From positions 335,821 to 399,820 of the forward strand of contig NZ_JAHKPN010000052.1 of assembly GCF_018860545.1 (NCBI RefSeq): a stretch of 64,000 nucleotides of DNA, written 5' to 3'. A model generated the notes under the pieces. It had not been told where the DNA came from, ran no database searches, and saw only the letters and a program-made list of their open reading frames with translations. Positions 26,581-36,598 of the stretch are shown piece by piece; position 1 is the stretch's first letter, and each line of letters begins with the position of its first letter. Both the position numbers and the translations under genes were made by a program. This DNA is from Winogradskyella psychrotolerans (GTDB lineage Bacteria; Bacteroidota; Bacteroidia; Flavobacteriales; Flavobacteriaceae).

Positions 26581-27543
26581 TTATAACTCAATAAAGTCTA
26601 TTTGTTTTTGCTTGATATTTACATGCTTTACAAAATCAGGCTTCTTCACCACCTCTGGGATTAAAAACGTTTGATTATCTTCTAGTTCAGCATAATCGCA
26701 TTCTACTTTAAAATCTACGGCTTTTATAGCATTATAATTTTCTAAATCTACATAATACGACAGCGTAACCGTTTTAGGAAAGTAATTAATAACCACGTTT
26801 TTTGGTTGATTTTTTATAATAATAGGCACTTCTATAGTCCCTTCTGTAAAACGAACGACTTCCCCAGTCACCTCCATAATTTTAGGAAAAACATCCACAT
26901 TATCATAATCTGAAATATCTAGTCTCACGATATTTTCTATATCACTTTTAACATCATTCAAAACCAATGTTTCTGATGCGACCTCACTAATATTATTTAC
27001 TTCCTCTAATGAACCTACAACTTTTACACTATCTATATTTAAACTGAACTCTCCTTTTAAATCATAACCGACCGCATAATTAATAGATTTATTAAATACT
27101 ATAGGAACATATTTTGACGCCCGTTTTGAATAAGAAATTAACAGCGTATCTGGCATAATAGAAATTAAGTCATAAGATTTGCCTAACTGATCTTCTATGA
27201 GATACTTGTGTTTAATGACATCGAAAACAAAACTATTAGATGTTATGGTAACATCACTCTTAGCGTTGACCACTAATTCTTTAACATCACTAAATACAAA
27301 AGGCACCAACGAAAACCCTTTGGCTTCCACATAAGCTTGAATATAATTGGTTGAATCGTTTTTTAATAAGATTTCGTCATCAACATTGACTAAATTTACT
27401 TTTAATTTAAGGGTTTGCTTATAGTCATTAGATAGTTTAGAAAAAATTAAAAACACAAACGCGATTATAAAGAATAAAATAAACAGCTTAACGTTTTTCT
27501 TCTTTAAATGATCTAGTATGTTTAAACGCTTCTTTTGATCCAT
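26581..27543 (-). CDS. YbbR-like domain protein
   Basis: A 320-residue protein anchored by one N-terminal helix (KLFILFFIIAFVFLIFSKL). The extracytoplasmic part consists of beta-rich segments of the YbbR type, for example VEAKGFSLVPFVFSDVKEL and VIIKNQPKNVVINYFPKTV. In Firmicutes the homologue CdaR regulates diadenylate cyclase; no such gene is visible here, so that role is not assumed. It is sandwiched between the glycosyltransferase (seven bases) and coaE (one base). Confidence 0.75.
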   Translation of the reverse strand: MDQKKRLNILDHLKKKNVKLFILFFIIAFVFLIFSKLSNDYKQTLKLKVNLVNVDDEILLKNDSTNYIQAYVEAKGFSLVPFVFSDVKELVVNAKSDVTITSNSFVFDVIKHKYLIEDQLGKSYDLISIMPDTLLISYSKRASKYVPIVFNKSINYAVGYDLKGEFSLNIDSVKVVGSLEEVNNISEVASETLVLNDVKSDIENIVRLDISDYDNVDVFPKIMEVTGEVVRFTEGTIEVPIIIKNQPKNVVINYFPKTVTLSYYVDLENYNAIKAVDFKVECDYAELEDNQTFLIPEVVKKPDFVKHVNIKQKQIDFIEL

Positions 27544-27550
27544 TTTGAAT

Positions 27551-28552
27551 TTAAAAAAATAGTTCTGGAAATGCTTCTTTAGGATCTCTTCCTAAGATAA
27601 GTAAATTAAATGTTGATTTCAAAAACCCATAGCCATATCCAAAAAATTGAATTATTATAGCAAACAAGGCTTGAAGCGCCACACTTAGATTTCGATTTGT
27701 AATTAAAGCTATTAAAAAAGCTAAAGCAAAATAAAATCCGTACACATATAAAAGTAAATTAATTTGAAAAATTGCTAAAAGTATTGAAACAATGCAACCT
27801 AAGCTAAATACTGTAGGAAACCAATAGACTATACTTTTAGAGTCTGGGTGCCATTGGTTAAGAATTGGTCTGACCATTCCAAATTTATAGACTTGCTTAT
27901 AAAATTTAGACCAAGATACACGTCGTTTGTGATAGACAAAAGCAGACTCAATTAGTGTGGTTTTAAAACCTAATTGATGTAAACGCAACGACAAATCAGG
28001 ATCTTCACCTGGATGAATTTTTCCAAATCCTCCTGAAGCTTGAAAAGCCTTTTTAGACAAACCCATATTAAAACTTCGCGGTTGAAAATTTTCGACTTGT
28101 TGTTTTCCTCCTCGTATACCTCCTGTGGTAATAAAAGACGTCATCGCAAAATTAATGGCTTTTTGAAGATTAGAAAATGAACTATGAGCTGCATCCGGAC
28201 CACCAAAACAATCGTAGTATGATGCTTCTAAAAACTGTTGTACTTCATTTAAATAATGAGGTGGCAACAACACATCTGAATCTAAAATGATAAAGTAGTT
28301 ACCTTTTGCCTTCTGCATGCCATAATTCCTAGAATCTCCTGGGCCAGAATTAGGTTTAAAATAATATGCAATATTCAATTGGTTATTAAATTGCTTAACC
28401 ACCGTTTCAGATGTTTCGGTTGAGCCATCTTCAATAATTACAATTTCATAAACATACTCACCTTCAACGTTTAAATAACTATCTAGTAGTTCTTTAATTT
28501 CGTTGGGTCTGTTGTAGACAGGAATAATAAATGAAAAATTGATGGCCTTCAT
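27551..28552 (-). CDS. Glycosyltransferase family 2 protein
   Basis: A 333-residue inner-membrane GT-A glycosyltransferase. FSFIIPVYNRPNEI opens the nucleotide-binding fold, the metal-binding DxD appears as ILDSDVLLPP, and HPGEDPDLSLRLHQLG carries the acceptor-side ED motif. The last ~80 residues contain two or three membrane helices. It probably adds a sugar to a lipid-linked glycan, but donor and acceptor cannot be told. It is the first gene of the unit with ybbR and coaE. Confidence 0.88.
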   Translation of the reverse strand: MKAINFSFIIPVYNRPNEIKELLDSYLNVEGEYVYEIVIIEDGSTETSETVVKQFNNQLNIAYYFKPNSGPGDSRNYGMQKAKGNYFIILDSDVLLPPHYLNEVQQFLEASYYDCFGGPDAAHSSFSNLQKAINFAMTSFITTGGIRGGKQQVENFQPRSFNMGLSKKAFQASGGFGKIHPGEDPDLSLRLHQLGFKTTLIESAFVYHKRRVSWSKFYKQVYKFGMVRPILNQWHPDSKSIVYWFPTVFSLGCIVSILLAIFQINLLLYVYGFYFALAFLIALITNRNLSVALQALFAIIIQFFGYGYGFLKSTFNLLILGRDPKEAFPELFF

Positions 28553-28663
28553 AAGTTACAAAGGTAAATAAACCAAACGCAATTTTTAACAGTTACTGTC
28601 GCTTAAAATTAATTCTAAATTTAGAAGACTAATCCATTTCGTTCTGTTGAATTTAGAGCAAAA

Positions 28664-28689
28664 AAAAGCCGCTAAAATTAGCGGCTTTT
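28664..28689 (-). terminator. Intrinsic terminator of the T9SS cargo gene
   Basis: AAAAGCCGCTAA (28664-28675) and TTAGCGGCTTTT (28678-28689) form a 12 bp perfect stem. On the minus strand the stem is followed by a run of T. It begins 25 bases after the cargo gene's stop. Confidence 0.88.
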
Positions 28690-28713
28690 CTGTATTTAAA
28701 AAGTTTTTAAGAC

Positions 28714-30759
28714 TTATTGCTTAATCACTCGTATGGTTTTAGTCACATTTGCAATAGTTACTTTAACAAAGTAAGTCCCTGTTTGTAAGTGAGACATATC
28801 TAAATCACTATCAACGGTATTAGGAGTAGCTCTTAATACTTCTTGACCTAGCATATTATACATTGCCACATGCTCTATTGTATTTTGAGCATTTAATGAT
28901 AATGTGTTTTTAACTGGGTTTGGATAGTAAGAGAACGCTGCTTCAGTTTCAAAATTGTTTACACCTAAAACTTCATCTTCAGACCAAATTTTTAGATCAA
29001 AGGTTTTGCCTACTGTTGTGCTAGTACCATATTGGTAAATTCTAGTGTAATAAGTTTCTCCTACTGTTAAACCTGTAGCATTTATTTCTTCAGTTGTTCC
29101 ATTATCAGCACAGTCAACAACTGTTAAAGCTCCACAGGTCCCAGAATACAACATAGCAACACCATCAAAACCATTCAGTTCATATGTTATGTTAACATTT
29201 TCTGTTGTTGCTTCAAAAGAATACCAAACATCGTCATTAGCTGTTCCTGTCCATGCCCCACAAGTCTCAGCATCTAAGCCAGAAGCTGTTGCCCCTTCAA
29301 TTGTACCTGCTGTTGCAGTAGCACTAGCAACATCAGCTATTTCAGTTTCTTGAGTTACAGATTGAGCACCTGCACAATCATTGTTAGTAGGAGCACACGC
29401 ATTAATCACATATGTACCTAATTCAAAATCACAATCTGAACTAGAATGAACAACATCTAAAGTTATAGACGTTCCAAAAGCATATGGTCCTGCTACTGCT
29501 GCAGACCCTGAAATTGTAAAAGTATCAGTACCATCACTAACTTCTGTAGCATCACCCAATGTGCTAAATGTAACATTCAAGACAAATGTACTCGCTGAAC
29601 AATCCTCTACAAGTTCTACTGTAGCTTCAGCTGAAGTACAACTAACATAATAACCACATAAATCAAAAGATCCTATTTCATCATTACCGTAATCCCAAAC
29701 TCTTAAATAGTATGTTTCACCACTTGTAAGACCTGAAATATCCCATGGCCAACCAGTCCCAAATTCAGTACAACCTTCTTCAACAAGACTACCTACTGTA
29801 CCTGAATAATATGCACCAGCTACAGATACTAAACCATCGAGGTTAGATGTATTAAGCGTTAGTGCTCCACTTGCTGGTGCCACAAATGTATACCATAAAT
29901 CACCTTTATCTGTTGGTGCACCATAACTACCACATGATGGTGCCGCAACACCAGAATCTGAAGTTCCAAAATTTGACGCAGAAATTGTATTCGCACCACA
30001 CTCTGTTCCTTCATCTAATGTTAAGGCAATAGCGTTTGCTGCATCGTCATTAGCAGCAGATGCTAGAGTAGTAAATGATTGCTCTGTACAATCTGTAGGT
30101 ACACCTACAGTGTTAGAAGGGGTAATAGTTACATAATAAGTTGTACCTTCTGATAAAGCACCAATGTTAGTCGTCAAAACATTGCCTAATGTTTCAGAGT
30201 AAACATCTGATAAACCAGACGCAGTACCAACAGTTACATCGTAATTATCTACTAAACCTGTCGCCGCAGACCACGAAATATCACCTTCTAAATTAACGTC
30301 TTCAGTTTCTGTTAACACAGCATCACAAAGTGGAGCACTAGTTACAGTAAATGTAACCATTAAATCAATATCAAAATACACAGTATCCGACCAATTATCA
30401 ATATCATTTGAGGTAATCGTTATTGTGGTAAAACCCGTAACGTCTATACCATTAAAGTCGCTATCACAACCAGACGCTATACTCGTTCCATCTGAAACTC
30501 CACCTACAACTGATAAATCAAAAGCATACCAATCTCCACAATAGGTAGTTGTTCCAGTTGCTGAACTATAATGTGTTGTAAAATCTCCTAATGAAATTTC
30601 CGTAATTGGATCACTACCATTTACAGTTACATCTGAACTATTAATAGTAAGTACTGTTGGAGCACTATCCAATCCATTAGTACCGAAGTTTTGAGCGACT
30701 TGTGAGAATCCAGATAAGGATAGACCAAGTAACAAAATTAATAAAGTAATTTTCTTCAT
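28714..30759 (-). CDS. T9SS-exported multidomain surface protein
   Basis: A 681-residue secreted protein. A signal peptide (1-20, ending SGFSQ) is followed by a beta-rich N-terminal domain, a fibronectin-III-like module (~145-232, VDNYDVTVGTASGLSD), and two repeats of a PPC-like beta-sandwich (~235-365 and ~455-590), each with a DxWYxF core (GDLWYTFVA; DDVWYSFEA). The last ~75 residues are a type A T9SS sorting domain: FSYYPNPVKNTLSLN through LQTGTYFVKVTI to KTIRVIKQ. No catalytic motif is seen, so it is likely an adhesin or binding protein. It is monocistronic. Confidence 0.88.
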   Translation of the reverse strand: MKKITLLILLLGLSLSGFSQVAQNFGTNGLDSAPTVLTINSSDVTVNGSDPITEISLGDFTTHYSSATGTTTYCGDWYAFDLSVVGGVSDGTSIASGCDSDFNGIDVTGFTTITITSNDIDNWSDTVYFDIDLMVTFTVTSAPLCDAVLTETEDVNLEGDISWSAATGLVDNYDVTVGTASGLSDVYSETLGNVLTTNIGALSEGTTYYVTITPSNTVGVPTDCTEQSFTTLASAANDDAANAIALTLDEGTECGANTISASNFGTSDSGVAAPSCGSYGAPTDKGDLWYTFVAPASGALTLNTSNLDGLVSVAGAYYSGTVGSLVEEGCTEFGTGWPWDISGLTSGETYYLRVWDYGNDEIGSFDLCGYYVSCTSAEATVELVEDCSASTFVLNVTFSTLGDATEVSDGTDTFTISGSAAVAGPYAFGTSITLDVVHSSSDCDFELGTYVINACAPTNNDCAGAQSVTQETEIADVASATATAGTIEGATASGLDAETCGAWTGTANDDVWYSFEATTENVNITYELNGFDGVAMLYSGTCGALTVVDCADNGTTEEINATGLTVGETYYTRIYQYGTSTTVGKTFDLKIWSEDEVLGVNNFETEAAFSYYPNPVKNTLSLNAQNTIEHVAMYNMLGQEVLRATPNTVDSDLDMSHLQTGTYFVKVTIANVTKTIRVIKQ

Positions 30760-30947
30760 AAAAAATATATTTAAGTTAGTAATTCTTTAAAAATATGTTA
30801 AATCTATAGAAGAAAGTAAGGTTTAACTTTCAAATCGTTGAAATGTCGAAAATATCGACGAGAAACATCCAGAGGCACATTTTTTATTCAGTATTCTTTT
30901 TTCATTAGTTAAGCTTTCAAAATTCATGAAATTCAAAAGAAACAAAA

Positions 30948-30974
30948 AGCCGCTATGTAAATTACATAACGGCT
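30948..30974 (-). terminator. Intrinsic terminator downstream of fabI
   Basis: AGCCGCTATGTAA (30948-30960) pairs with TTACATAACGGCT (30962-30974) with one mismatch. On the minus strand a T-rich tract follows. It lies 26 bases after the fabI stop and would end the long dapA-to-fabI transcript. Confidence 0.8.
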
Positions 30975-30999
30975 AAAAGTATCGAGTTTATTGAGTTTT

Positions 31000-31818
31000 T
31001 TACTGCTTATCTACAAAAGCTTTCATAACCGCATCACTGACGCCCATATTACTAAAGCCACCATCGTTATAAAGATTTTGTAGTGTAACACGTTTGGTTA
31101 AATCACTAAATAAGGTAATGGTATAATTAGCACAGTCCATAGCAGTGGCATTTCCTAAAGGGGACATTTTATCTGAATAGGCAATAAACCCATCAAAACC
31201 TTTTACTCCACTACCAGCGGTTGTTGGTGTTGGCGATTGTGAAATTGTATTCACACGTACTTTTTTATCTCTACCAAAGAAATAACCAAAACTGCGCGCT
31301 ACACTTTCTAAATAGGCTTTATTATCTGCCATATCATTATAATCTGGAAAAACACGCTGCGCTGCCATATAGGTTAAGGCCACAATACTTCCCCATTCAT
31401 TCATAGCATCTGCCTTATAAAGAGTCTGCATCACTTTATGAAACGACATCGCAGAAACATCGGTTCCTTTTTGCGTCCATGCATAATTTTGATCGGTGTA
31501 ATGTTTTCCTTTTCTTACATTAATAGACATCCCTATAGAATGTAAAACAAAATCAATTTTACCTCCTAAGATTTCCATAGACTGCTCTACTAGGTTTTGT
31601 AAATCTTCTTCAGAAGTTGCATCTGCAGGAATAATCTGTGCCCCTGTCTTTTCCGCCAATTCATCTATTTGCCCCATTCGTATAGAAACAGGTGCGTTGG
31701 TTAATACAAATGTTCCTCCTTCTTCGTGAACACGGATTGCCGTTTTCCAAGCGATCGAATTTTCATCTAAAGCTCCAAATATGATTCCTTTCTTTCCTTT
31801 TAGTAAATTGTATGACAT
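31000..31818 (-). CDS. fabI: Enoyl-[acyl-carrier-protein] reductase (NADH)
   Basis: Catalyses the last reduction of each fatty-acid elongation cycle. The 272-residue short-chain-dehydrogenase-like protein starts with KGKKGIIFGALDENSIAW, shows VLHSIGM, LTYMAAQRV with the active-site tyrosine, and NKAYLESVARSFG with the catalytic lysine. Length fits FabI. It is the last gene of the minus-strand run and starts seven bases after the TPR gene. Confidence 0.95.
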   Translation of the reverse strand: MSYNLLKGKKGIIFGALDENSIAWKTAIRVHEEGGTFVLTNAPVSIRMGQIDELAEKTGAQIIPADATSEEDLQNLVEQSMEILGGKIDFVLHSIGMSINVRKGKHYTDQNYAWTQKGTDVSAMSFHKVMQTLYKADAMNEWGSIVALTYMAAQRVFPDYNDMADNKAYLESVARSFGYFFGRDKKVRVNTISQSPTPTTAGSGVKGFDGFIAYSDKMSPLGNATAMDCANYTITLFSDLTKRVTLQNLYNDGGFSNMGVSDAVMKAFVDKQ

Positions 31819-31825
31819 GTTTAAA

Positions 31826-32335
31826 TTATTTAAATATGATTGATATTTTTTGAAAAAAATTCATTTTCCCTTGAATTCTTTGTAATGATGCATTAATTTC
31901 CTCAATATAATTTCCTGCAGTGGAATGCATTTTAGCCGTCTTATAATAACGATATGCCTCTTTTAGCTTAAATTTAAGTTCGTATGCTTTTGCCATCTGA
32001 TTATATATTATGCCTTTATCAACGCCATTAATTTTGAGAGTATCTTCACCAAATTTCAGCATAGCGTCATAACTCTTTATATCTATTAAGAAATAGGCAT
32101 AATTTGTGTATGTGGAATAATATTTTTTTTCATATTTCAAAGCGAGCTTATAATGTTTCTGAGCTTTTACAAAATCCACTAATTTATAATGATAAATCCA
32201 ACCAAGGTGATTGTGAGCCCTTCCGTAATCAGGGTAATCCATCAATATCTCTAGTAGTAAATCTCTCCCTTCAATTATTTTATTATCAACAAGTAACTTA
32301 TCTGCTTCAAAGAATAAACCCTCTATATCATTCAT
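31826..32335 (-). CDS. Tetratricopeptide-repeat-like protein
   Basis: A 169-residue cytoplasmic, largely helical protein. Residues ~15-140 can be read as three or four TPR-like helix pairs (GRAHNHLGWIYHYKL, AQKHYKLALKYEKKYY, KEAYRYYKTAKM). No enzyme motif or signal peptide is present. It lies 33 bp after recN and seven bp before fabI. Function unknown; a protein-interaction role is inferred from the fold. Confidence 0.7.
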   Translation of the reverse strand: MNDIEGLFFEADKLLVDNKIIEGRDLLLEILMDYPDYGRAHNHLGWIYHYKLVDFVKAQKHYKLALKYEKKYYSTYTNYAYFLIDIKSYDAMLKFGEDTLKINGVDKGIIYNQMAKAYELKFKLKEAYRYYKTAKMHSTAGNYIEEINASLQRIQGKMNFFQKISIIFK

Positions 32336-32368
32336 TAAATCAACGCTTTTATGAATTCAAATATACTA

Positions 32369-34021
32369 TTAATTCAATAATTGCTTCGCATGCGCCATAG
32401 CAGAATCTGTAATGGTTAAACCACCTAGCATTTGTGCGATTTCTACAATACGCTCATCCTCATTAAGTTTTTTGAGCTGCGTATGTGTTATATCTTTAAT
32501 GTCTGTTTTAAACACTTTAAAATGTGAATTACCTTTCGCTGCAATTTGAGGTAAATGCGTAATAGAAAATACTTGCATCCTACTACTCATTTGTTTCATA
32601 ATGTCTCCCATTTTATTCGAAATTTCACCTGAAACACCAGTATCAATTTCATCAAACATAATAGATGGAAGCTGAATGTATTCCGCCAAAATAGATTTAA
32701 TAGCTAACATAATACGCGATAATTCTCCACCTGAAGCTGACTTTTTCAACTCATTAAAACTAGACCCTTTATTGGCCATAAATAAAAACTGCAAGCTATC
32801 TTTTCCGTGTTTAGTAAACTGAGCTGTGGCTTCTAATTCTACTTTAAATTTGGCATTTGGCATCCCTAAGTCTGACAGTATTGCTTCTAATTTTGAAACA
32901 AAAACAGGAATCACTTTTTTTCTATTCTTATGAATCTTTAAGGCAATTTGATTTAATTTATCATTTGCTTTTAAAATCTCTTGTTCTTTATCTAATATCG
33001 ATTGATCTAAACTTTCTGTATTATCAATCTTTAATTGTAAATCCTTCTTAATTCCTATTAAATCTTCAATTTCTGAAACGGCATGTTTTTGAAATAAATT
33101 ATTTACAATTTGAAGTTTACTATTGATGCGTTCCAATTCTTGAGGATCGGTAGAAAGGTTATCTTCAAGATTATCTATTTCAATAAGAATATCATCTAAT
33201 TCTATACCAACACTGATAACGCGTTCTTTTAATAATTCATACGGCTTACCGAAACTCGCAATCTTGGACAATTCTTGTTTTACTATATTAATCTGATCAA
33301 TCACTCCAAGATCTTCTGCACTTAAAGTTGCTTTAGCACTACTTAACTTCTCACCTATGACTTCTACATTATTGAGTTCTTCGTACTGCGTTTCTAAATC
33401 TTCGAGATTAATTTTATCCAAATTAATTTCATTTAATTCATTAGATAAAAATAGATTGTAGTCGTACTCTTTTATTAATTCGGCTTTAGACGATTTTAAT
33501 TCTGCTAAAGTTTTATTAAGTTTTTTATAAATTCCTAATTGCTTAGAGAAATCTTCTAAGTTGGATTTATTAGCCGCCAAAGCATCAATAACCTTAAATT
33601 GATAATCATCTTGAGTTAACTGTTGGGTTTGCTGCTGTGAATGAATATCTATAAGATAACTACTTAAAGCTACTAAACTTTCTAAAGTTACAGGTGTATC
33701 GTTAATAAAGGCTCTAGATTTTCCAGAAGGTAATATTTCTCTTCTAATAATGGTGTGCACATCGTAATCTAAATCTAAAGCATCGAATAAGGCTTTTAAA
33801 TCATAATTCGCAATATCGAAAATGGCTTCAATAATACATTTCTCTCCGTCATTTTTTACCTGACTTAAATCGGCACGTTTCCCTAAAACCAAAGACAAAC
33901 CTCCTAATAATATGGATTTACCTGCACCTGTTTCACCGGTGATAATAGTAAAACCATTATTAAACGCTACATTGAGCTCATCAATAAGTGCGTAATTCTT
34001 TATGTAAAGTGATGTTAGCAA
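32369..34021 (-). CDS. recN: DNA repair protein RecN
   Basis: An SMC-like ATPase acting on double-strand breaks. The 550-residue protein opens LYIKNYALIDELNVAF, with Walker A GETGAGKSILLG, a central coiled-coil region (~residues 150-370), the ABC signature SGGELSRIMLAIK, and Walker B IMFDEIDTGVSGE. All motifs are intact. A -7-like box at 34042-34049 suggests its own promoter in addition to readthrough from porD, 133 bp upstream. Confidence 0.96.
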   Translation of the reverse strand: MLTSLYIKNYALIDELNVAFNNGFTIITGETGAGKSILLGGLSLVLGKRADLSQVKNDGEKCIIEAIFDIANYDLKALFDALDLDYDVHTIIRREILPSGKSRAFINDTPVTLESLVALSSYLIDIHSQQQTQQLTQDDYQFKVIDALAANKSNLEDFSKQLGIYKKLNKTLAELKSSKAELIKEYDYNLFLSNELNEINLDKINLEDLETQYEELNNVEVIGEKLSSAKATLSAEDLGVIDQINIVKQELSKIASFGKPYELLKERVISVGIELDDILIEIDNLEDNLSTDPQELERINSKLQIVNNLFQKHAVSEIEDLIGIKKDLQLKIDNTESLDQSILDKEQEILKANDKLNQIALKIHKNRKKVIPVFVSKLEAILSDLGMPNAKFKVELEATAQFTKHGKDSLQFLFMANKGSSFNELKKSASGGELSRIMLAIKSILAEYIQLPSIMFDEIDTGVSGEISNKMGDIMKQMSSRMQVFSITHLPQIAAKGNSHFKVFKTDIKDITHTQLKKLNEDERIVEIAQMLGGLTITDSAMAHAKQLLN

Positions 34022-34041
34022 TTGCTTATAATTAGGTATTA

Positions 34042-34049
34042 CAAATTTA
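34042..34049 (-). promoter_or_regulatory. Putative -7 promoter element of recN
   Basis: The minus strand reads TAAATTTG, a match to TAnnTTTG, 20 bases before the recN ATG. It would allow recN to be transcribed apart from the operon upstream. No -33 TTG was seen at the usual distance. Confidence 0.4.
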
Positions 34050-34154
34050 AGTTTTTAAGACTAAGTAATATATAAATTATATTGGAAATATGATGGAGTT
34101 ATTAAAGCCTTCAGTTTTACCCCAGAACCTATAGAAAGGCGTGTTGATAAAAAC

Positions 34155-35042
34155 TCAATACTTAATATTTCTCCATTTTTGAGAGTGCATTGGAGCTATT
34201 CTATTTAAGATATCTGTTGCGTCAGCAATATTAACATTTGGCCCACCAGATAAAACATCTAGAATTTCATCAGCTTTAGCATCAAAAAATACACGCATCA
34301 AATAAGAATTAGGTCTAGATCTATGCACATTTTGCAAATCATCTAATGCCGCTATAATCTTAGTTTTACCTTCTTTTACATTTTCATTCATAAGGTCTAA
34401 ACCACCTCTATGATAATTGTACATAGCCAACCGTATATCTTTGTAAGACGGCGACATTAAACTATTAATTAAAGCAAAACGGGATTGTAATCCGTCTTCT
34501 AATTTCCAACCTTGTCCGTTAAGTTGTTGAGAATAGTTTGCGATAATTTGGGCTTGTTTAAAATACTCATCTCCACCGTTAAGCTCAAAGGTATCAGCAT
34601 CCATGCCTAAAATCATATATACATGAAATGATAATACAGAAATTAAGTTCGATTCAAATTGACCTTCATTGAATACTAAATTTTGAAACTCTAAATACTC
34701 AAAATTAAAAGTCTTATCGTTATAATTATATACAGGTGAGCTGTAACTAGAATTAAAAATAGGTCGGGATGAAGATACTTGAAGCGATGCTGAAAATAAA
34801 TTATTACTTTGTTGTGACACATTAATCACCATATTACAATTAATGCGCTCTACTGGACTAAACGCTTTACTTGTCCATTTTGTATTATTGATAAACTCTG
34901 TAAGTTGATTTCCTAAGGTTTTAAAAATAACATCATTTTCATTGCCTGTTTGCTGTGCAATAACATTCACTGTACAATTTAACTCTTGAGAAAATACTAC
35001 AGATGTTAATAAAAAAGCAAATATAAAAATTAGGTTACGCAT
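34155..35042 (-). CDS. DUF4835 / PorD-like T9SS-associated protein
   Basis: A 295-residue exported protein with a signal peptide ending VVFSQ. The mature part starts ELNCTVNVIAQQTGNE and contains VSSSRPIFNSSYSSPVYN and ILGMDADTFELNGGDEYF, matching the DUF4835 family. Members are annotated as PorD, a component linked to the type IX secretion system; that assignment rests on my memory of family naming. It overlaps the coaBC stop by eight bases, so translation is coupled. Confidence 0.8.
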   Translation of the reverse strand: MRNLIFIFAFLLTSVVFSQELNCTVNVIAQQTGNENDVIFKTLGNQLTEFINNTKWTSKAFSPVERINCNMVINVSQQSNNLFSASLQVSSSRPIFNSSYSSPVYNYNDKTFNFEYLEFQNLVFNEGQFESNLISVLSFHVYMILGMDADTFELNGGDEYFKQAQIIANYSQQLNGQGWKLEDGLQSRFALINSLMSPSYKDIRLAMYNYHRGGLDLMNENVKEGKTKIIAALDDLQNVHRSRPNSYLMRVFFDAKADEILDVLSGGPNVNIADATDILNRIAPMHSQKWRNIKY

Positions 35043-36246
35043 GAGTTTGTTTTAGTATTAAGTCCATTAAATCTACAGCTACGTCAGCTTTTGATTTTAA
35101 TTCATTTTCAATAATAACGTTAGAAAACGTTATAAATGTAACTTTATTTGTTGACACTCCAAAACCAGCTCCTTTATCTTGTAACGAGTTGAGCACTATT
35201 AGATCTAAATTTTTAGACTTTAATTTTCCTTTAGCATGCTCTAAAGCATTTTGAGTTTCTAATGCAAAACCTACGAGAAATTGATTTTCTTTAATGTCTC
35301 CAAGCGACTTTAAGATGTCTTTAGTTTTTTCTAACTCAATAGTTAACGTCGTATCCTTCTTTTTTATTTTCTGAGACGCCACATTCTTTGGTCTATAATC
35401 TGCAACTGCAGCCGACAGGATAGCAATATCTGACGTGCTAAAATGCTTATGCACTTCATTATACATATCTTCTGCACTCACTACAGGTTTAACAGTGATA
35501 CGGTTATTTGAAACTTTCTGATGAGTCGGTCCGGTGACTAAAACCACTTCTGCACCTAATTTAGATGCTGCTTTAGCAATTTCGAAACCCATTTTACCAC
35601 TAGAATGATTACCTATAAAACGGACTGGATCAATAGCCTCATAGGTTGGGCCAGCCGTTAATAATACCCGTTTACCACGCAATGGTAATTGGTCTAGAAT
35701 ATCATTTTCAATAAAAGCAACAATATCCTCTGGTTCTGCCATTCTACCTTCACCTACTAAACCACTGGCGAGTTCACCAGTTCCTGCAGGTATTAGTTTA
35801 TTTCCGAAAGACATTAGTTTTTGAAAGGATGTTTTGGTAGATTCATGCATATACATGTCTAAATCCATTGCTGGTGCAAAATACACCGGACATTTTGCAG
35901 AAAGGTAAGCAGCTAAAAGAATATTATCGCAAACACCATTAGCCATTTTAGCCATGGTATTGGCTGTAGCCGGAGCAATCACAAAGATATCTGCCCAAAG
36001 ACCTAAATCGACATGGTTATTCCATACGCCATTATCATCATCTTCATCTATAAAAGACGAATAGACTGGGTTTTTTGATAGTGTGGAAAGGGTAAGTGGA
36101 GTTATAAACTCTTTAGAAGCAGGCGTCATAACGACTTTAACGTTAGCGCCTGCTTTAATGAATAATCTGACTAAACTGGCAGACTTATATGCGGCAATAC
36201 CAGCAGTAATGCCCAATAAAATATTCTTATCCTTTAGAATAGACAT
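35035..36246 (-). CDS. coaBC: Bifunctional phosphopantothenoylcysteine decarboxylase/synthetase
   Basis: Two steps of coenzyme A synthesis in one 403-residue flavoprotein. The N-terminal CoaC part (1-~185) has LLGITAGIAAYKSASLVR, the ATANTMAKMANG loop and PAMDLDMY. The CoaB part (~190-403) has VLLTAGPTYEAIDPVRFI and NHSSGKMG, then LSAAVADYRPKNV. Full length. It follows rpoZ by 14 bases and overlaps the PorD-like gene. Confidence 0.96.
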   Translation of the reverse strand: MSILKDKNILLGITAGIAAYKSASLVRLFIKAGANVKVVMTPASKEFITPLTLSTLSKNPVYSSFIDEDDDNGVWNNHVDLGLWADIFVIAPATANTMAKMANGVCDNILLAAYLSAKCPVYFAPAMDLDMYMHESTKTSFQKLMSFGNKLIPAGTGELASGLVGEGRMAEPEDIVAFIENDILDQLPLRGKRVLLTAGPTYEAIDPVRFIGNHSSGKMGFEIAKAASKLGAEVVLVTGPTHQKVSNNRITVKPVVSAEDMYNEVHKHFSTSDIAILSAAVADYRPKNVASQKIKKKDTTLTIELEKTKDILKSLGDIKENQFLVGFALETQNALEHAKGKLKSKNLDLIVLNSLQDKGAGFGVSTNKVTFITFSNVIIENELKSKADVAVDLMDLILKQTHA

Positions 36247-36260
36247 CTAAGGCTTTTGGT

Positions 36261-36587
36261 TTATTTCTGAGAATCCTCAGTATTTCTATGATAAATCTTA
36301 TTATCTAACCATTCTTTAACTGCTAAAGCGTGTGGCTTTGGTAATTTTTCGTAGAATTTTGAAACTTCAATTTGTTCTTTGTTTTCAAAAATTTCTTCAA
36401 GACTATCATTGTAAGTTGCAAATTCTTCTAATTTGTCTATTAACTCACGTCTAATGTCTGTATTAATTTGTTCCGCACGTCTTGAAATAACTGAAATCGC
36501 TTCATAGATATTATCCGTTGCCGCATCAATTTCATTTCTATTGTAAGTAATTGTACTTACTGGCGCATCTGTCTTTTTTAAATCCAT
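36261..36587 (-). CDS. rpoZ: RNA polymerase omega subunit, Bacteroidota type
   Basis: A 108-residue protein resembling the divergent omega subunit of flavobacteria: TITYNRNEIDAATDNIYEA, the helix VISRRAEQINTDIRREL and the C-terminal LPKPHALAVKEWLDNKIYH. It stabilises assembly of RNA polymerase. Weak similarity to standard RpoZ lowers certainty slightly, but its position between bamD and coaBC supports the call. Spacing on both sides is under 15 bases. Confidence 0.85.
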   Translation of the reverse strand: MDLKKTDAPVSTITYNRNEIDAATDNIYEAISVISRRAEQINTDIRRELIDKLEEFATYNDSLEEIFENKEQIEVSKFYEKLPKPHALAVKEWLDNKIYHRNTEDSQK

Positions 36588-36598
36588 CGTTATAATGT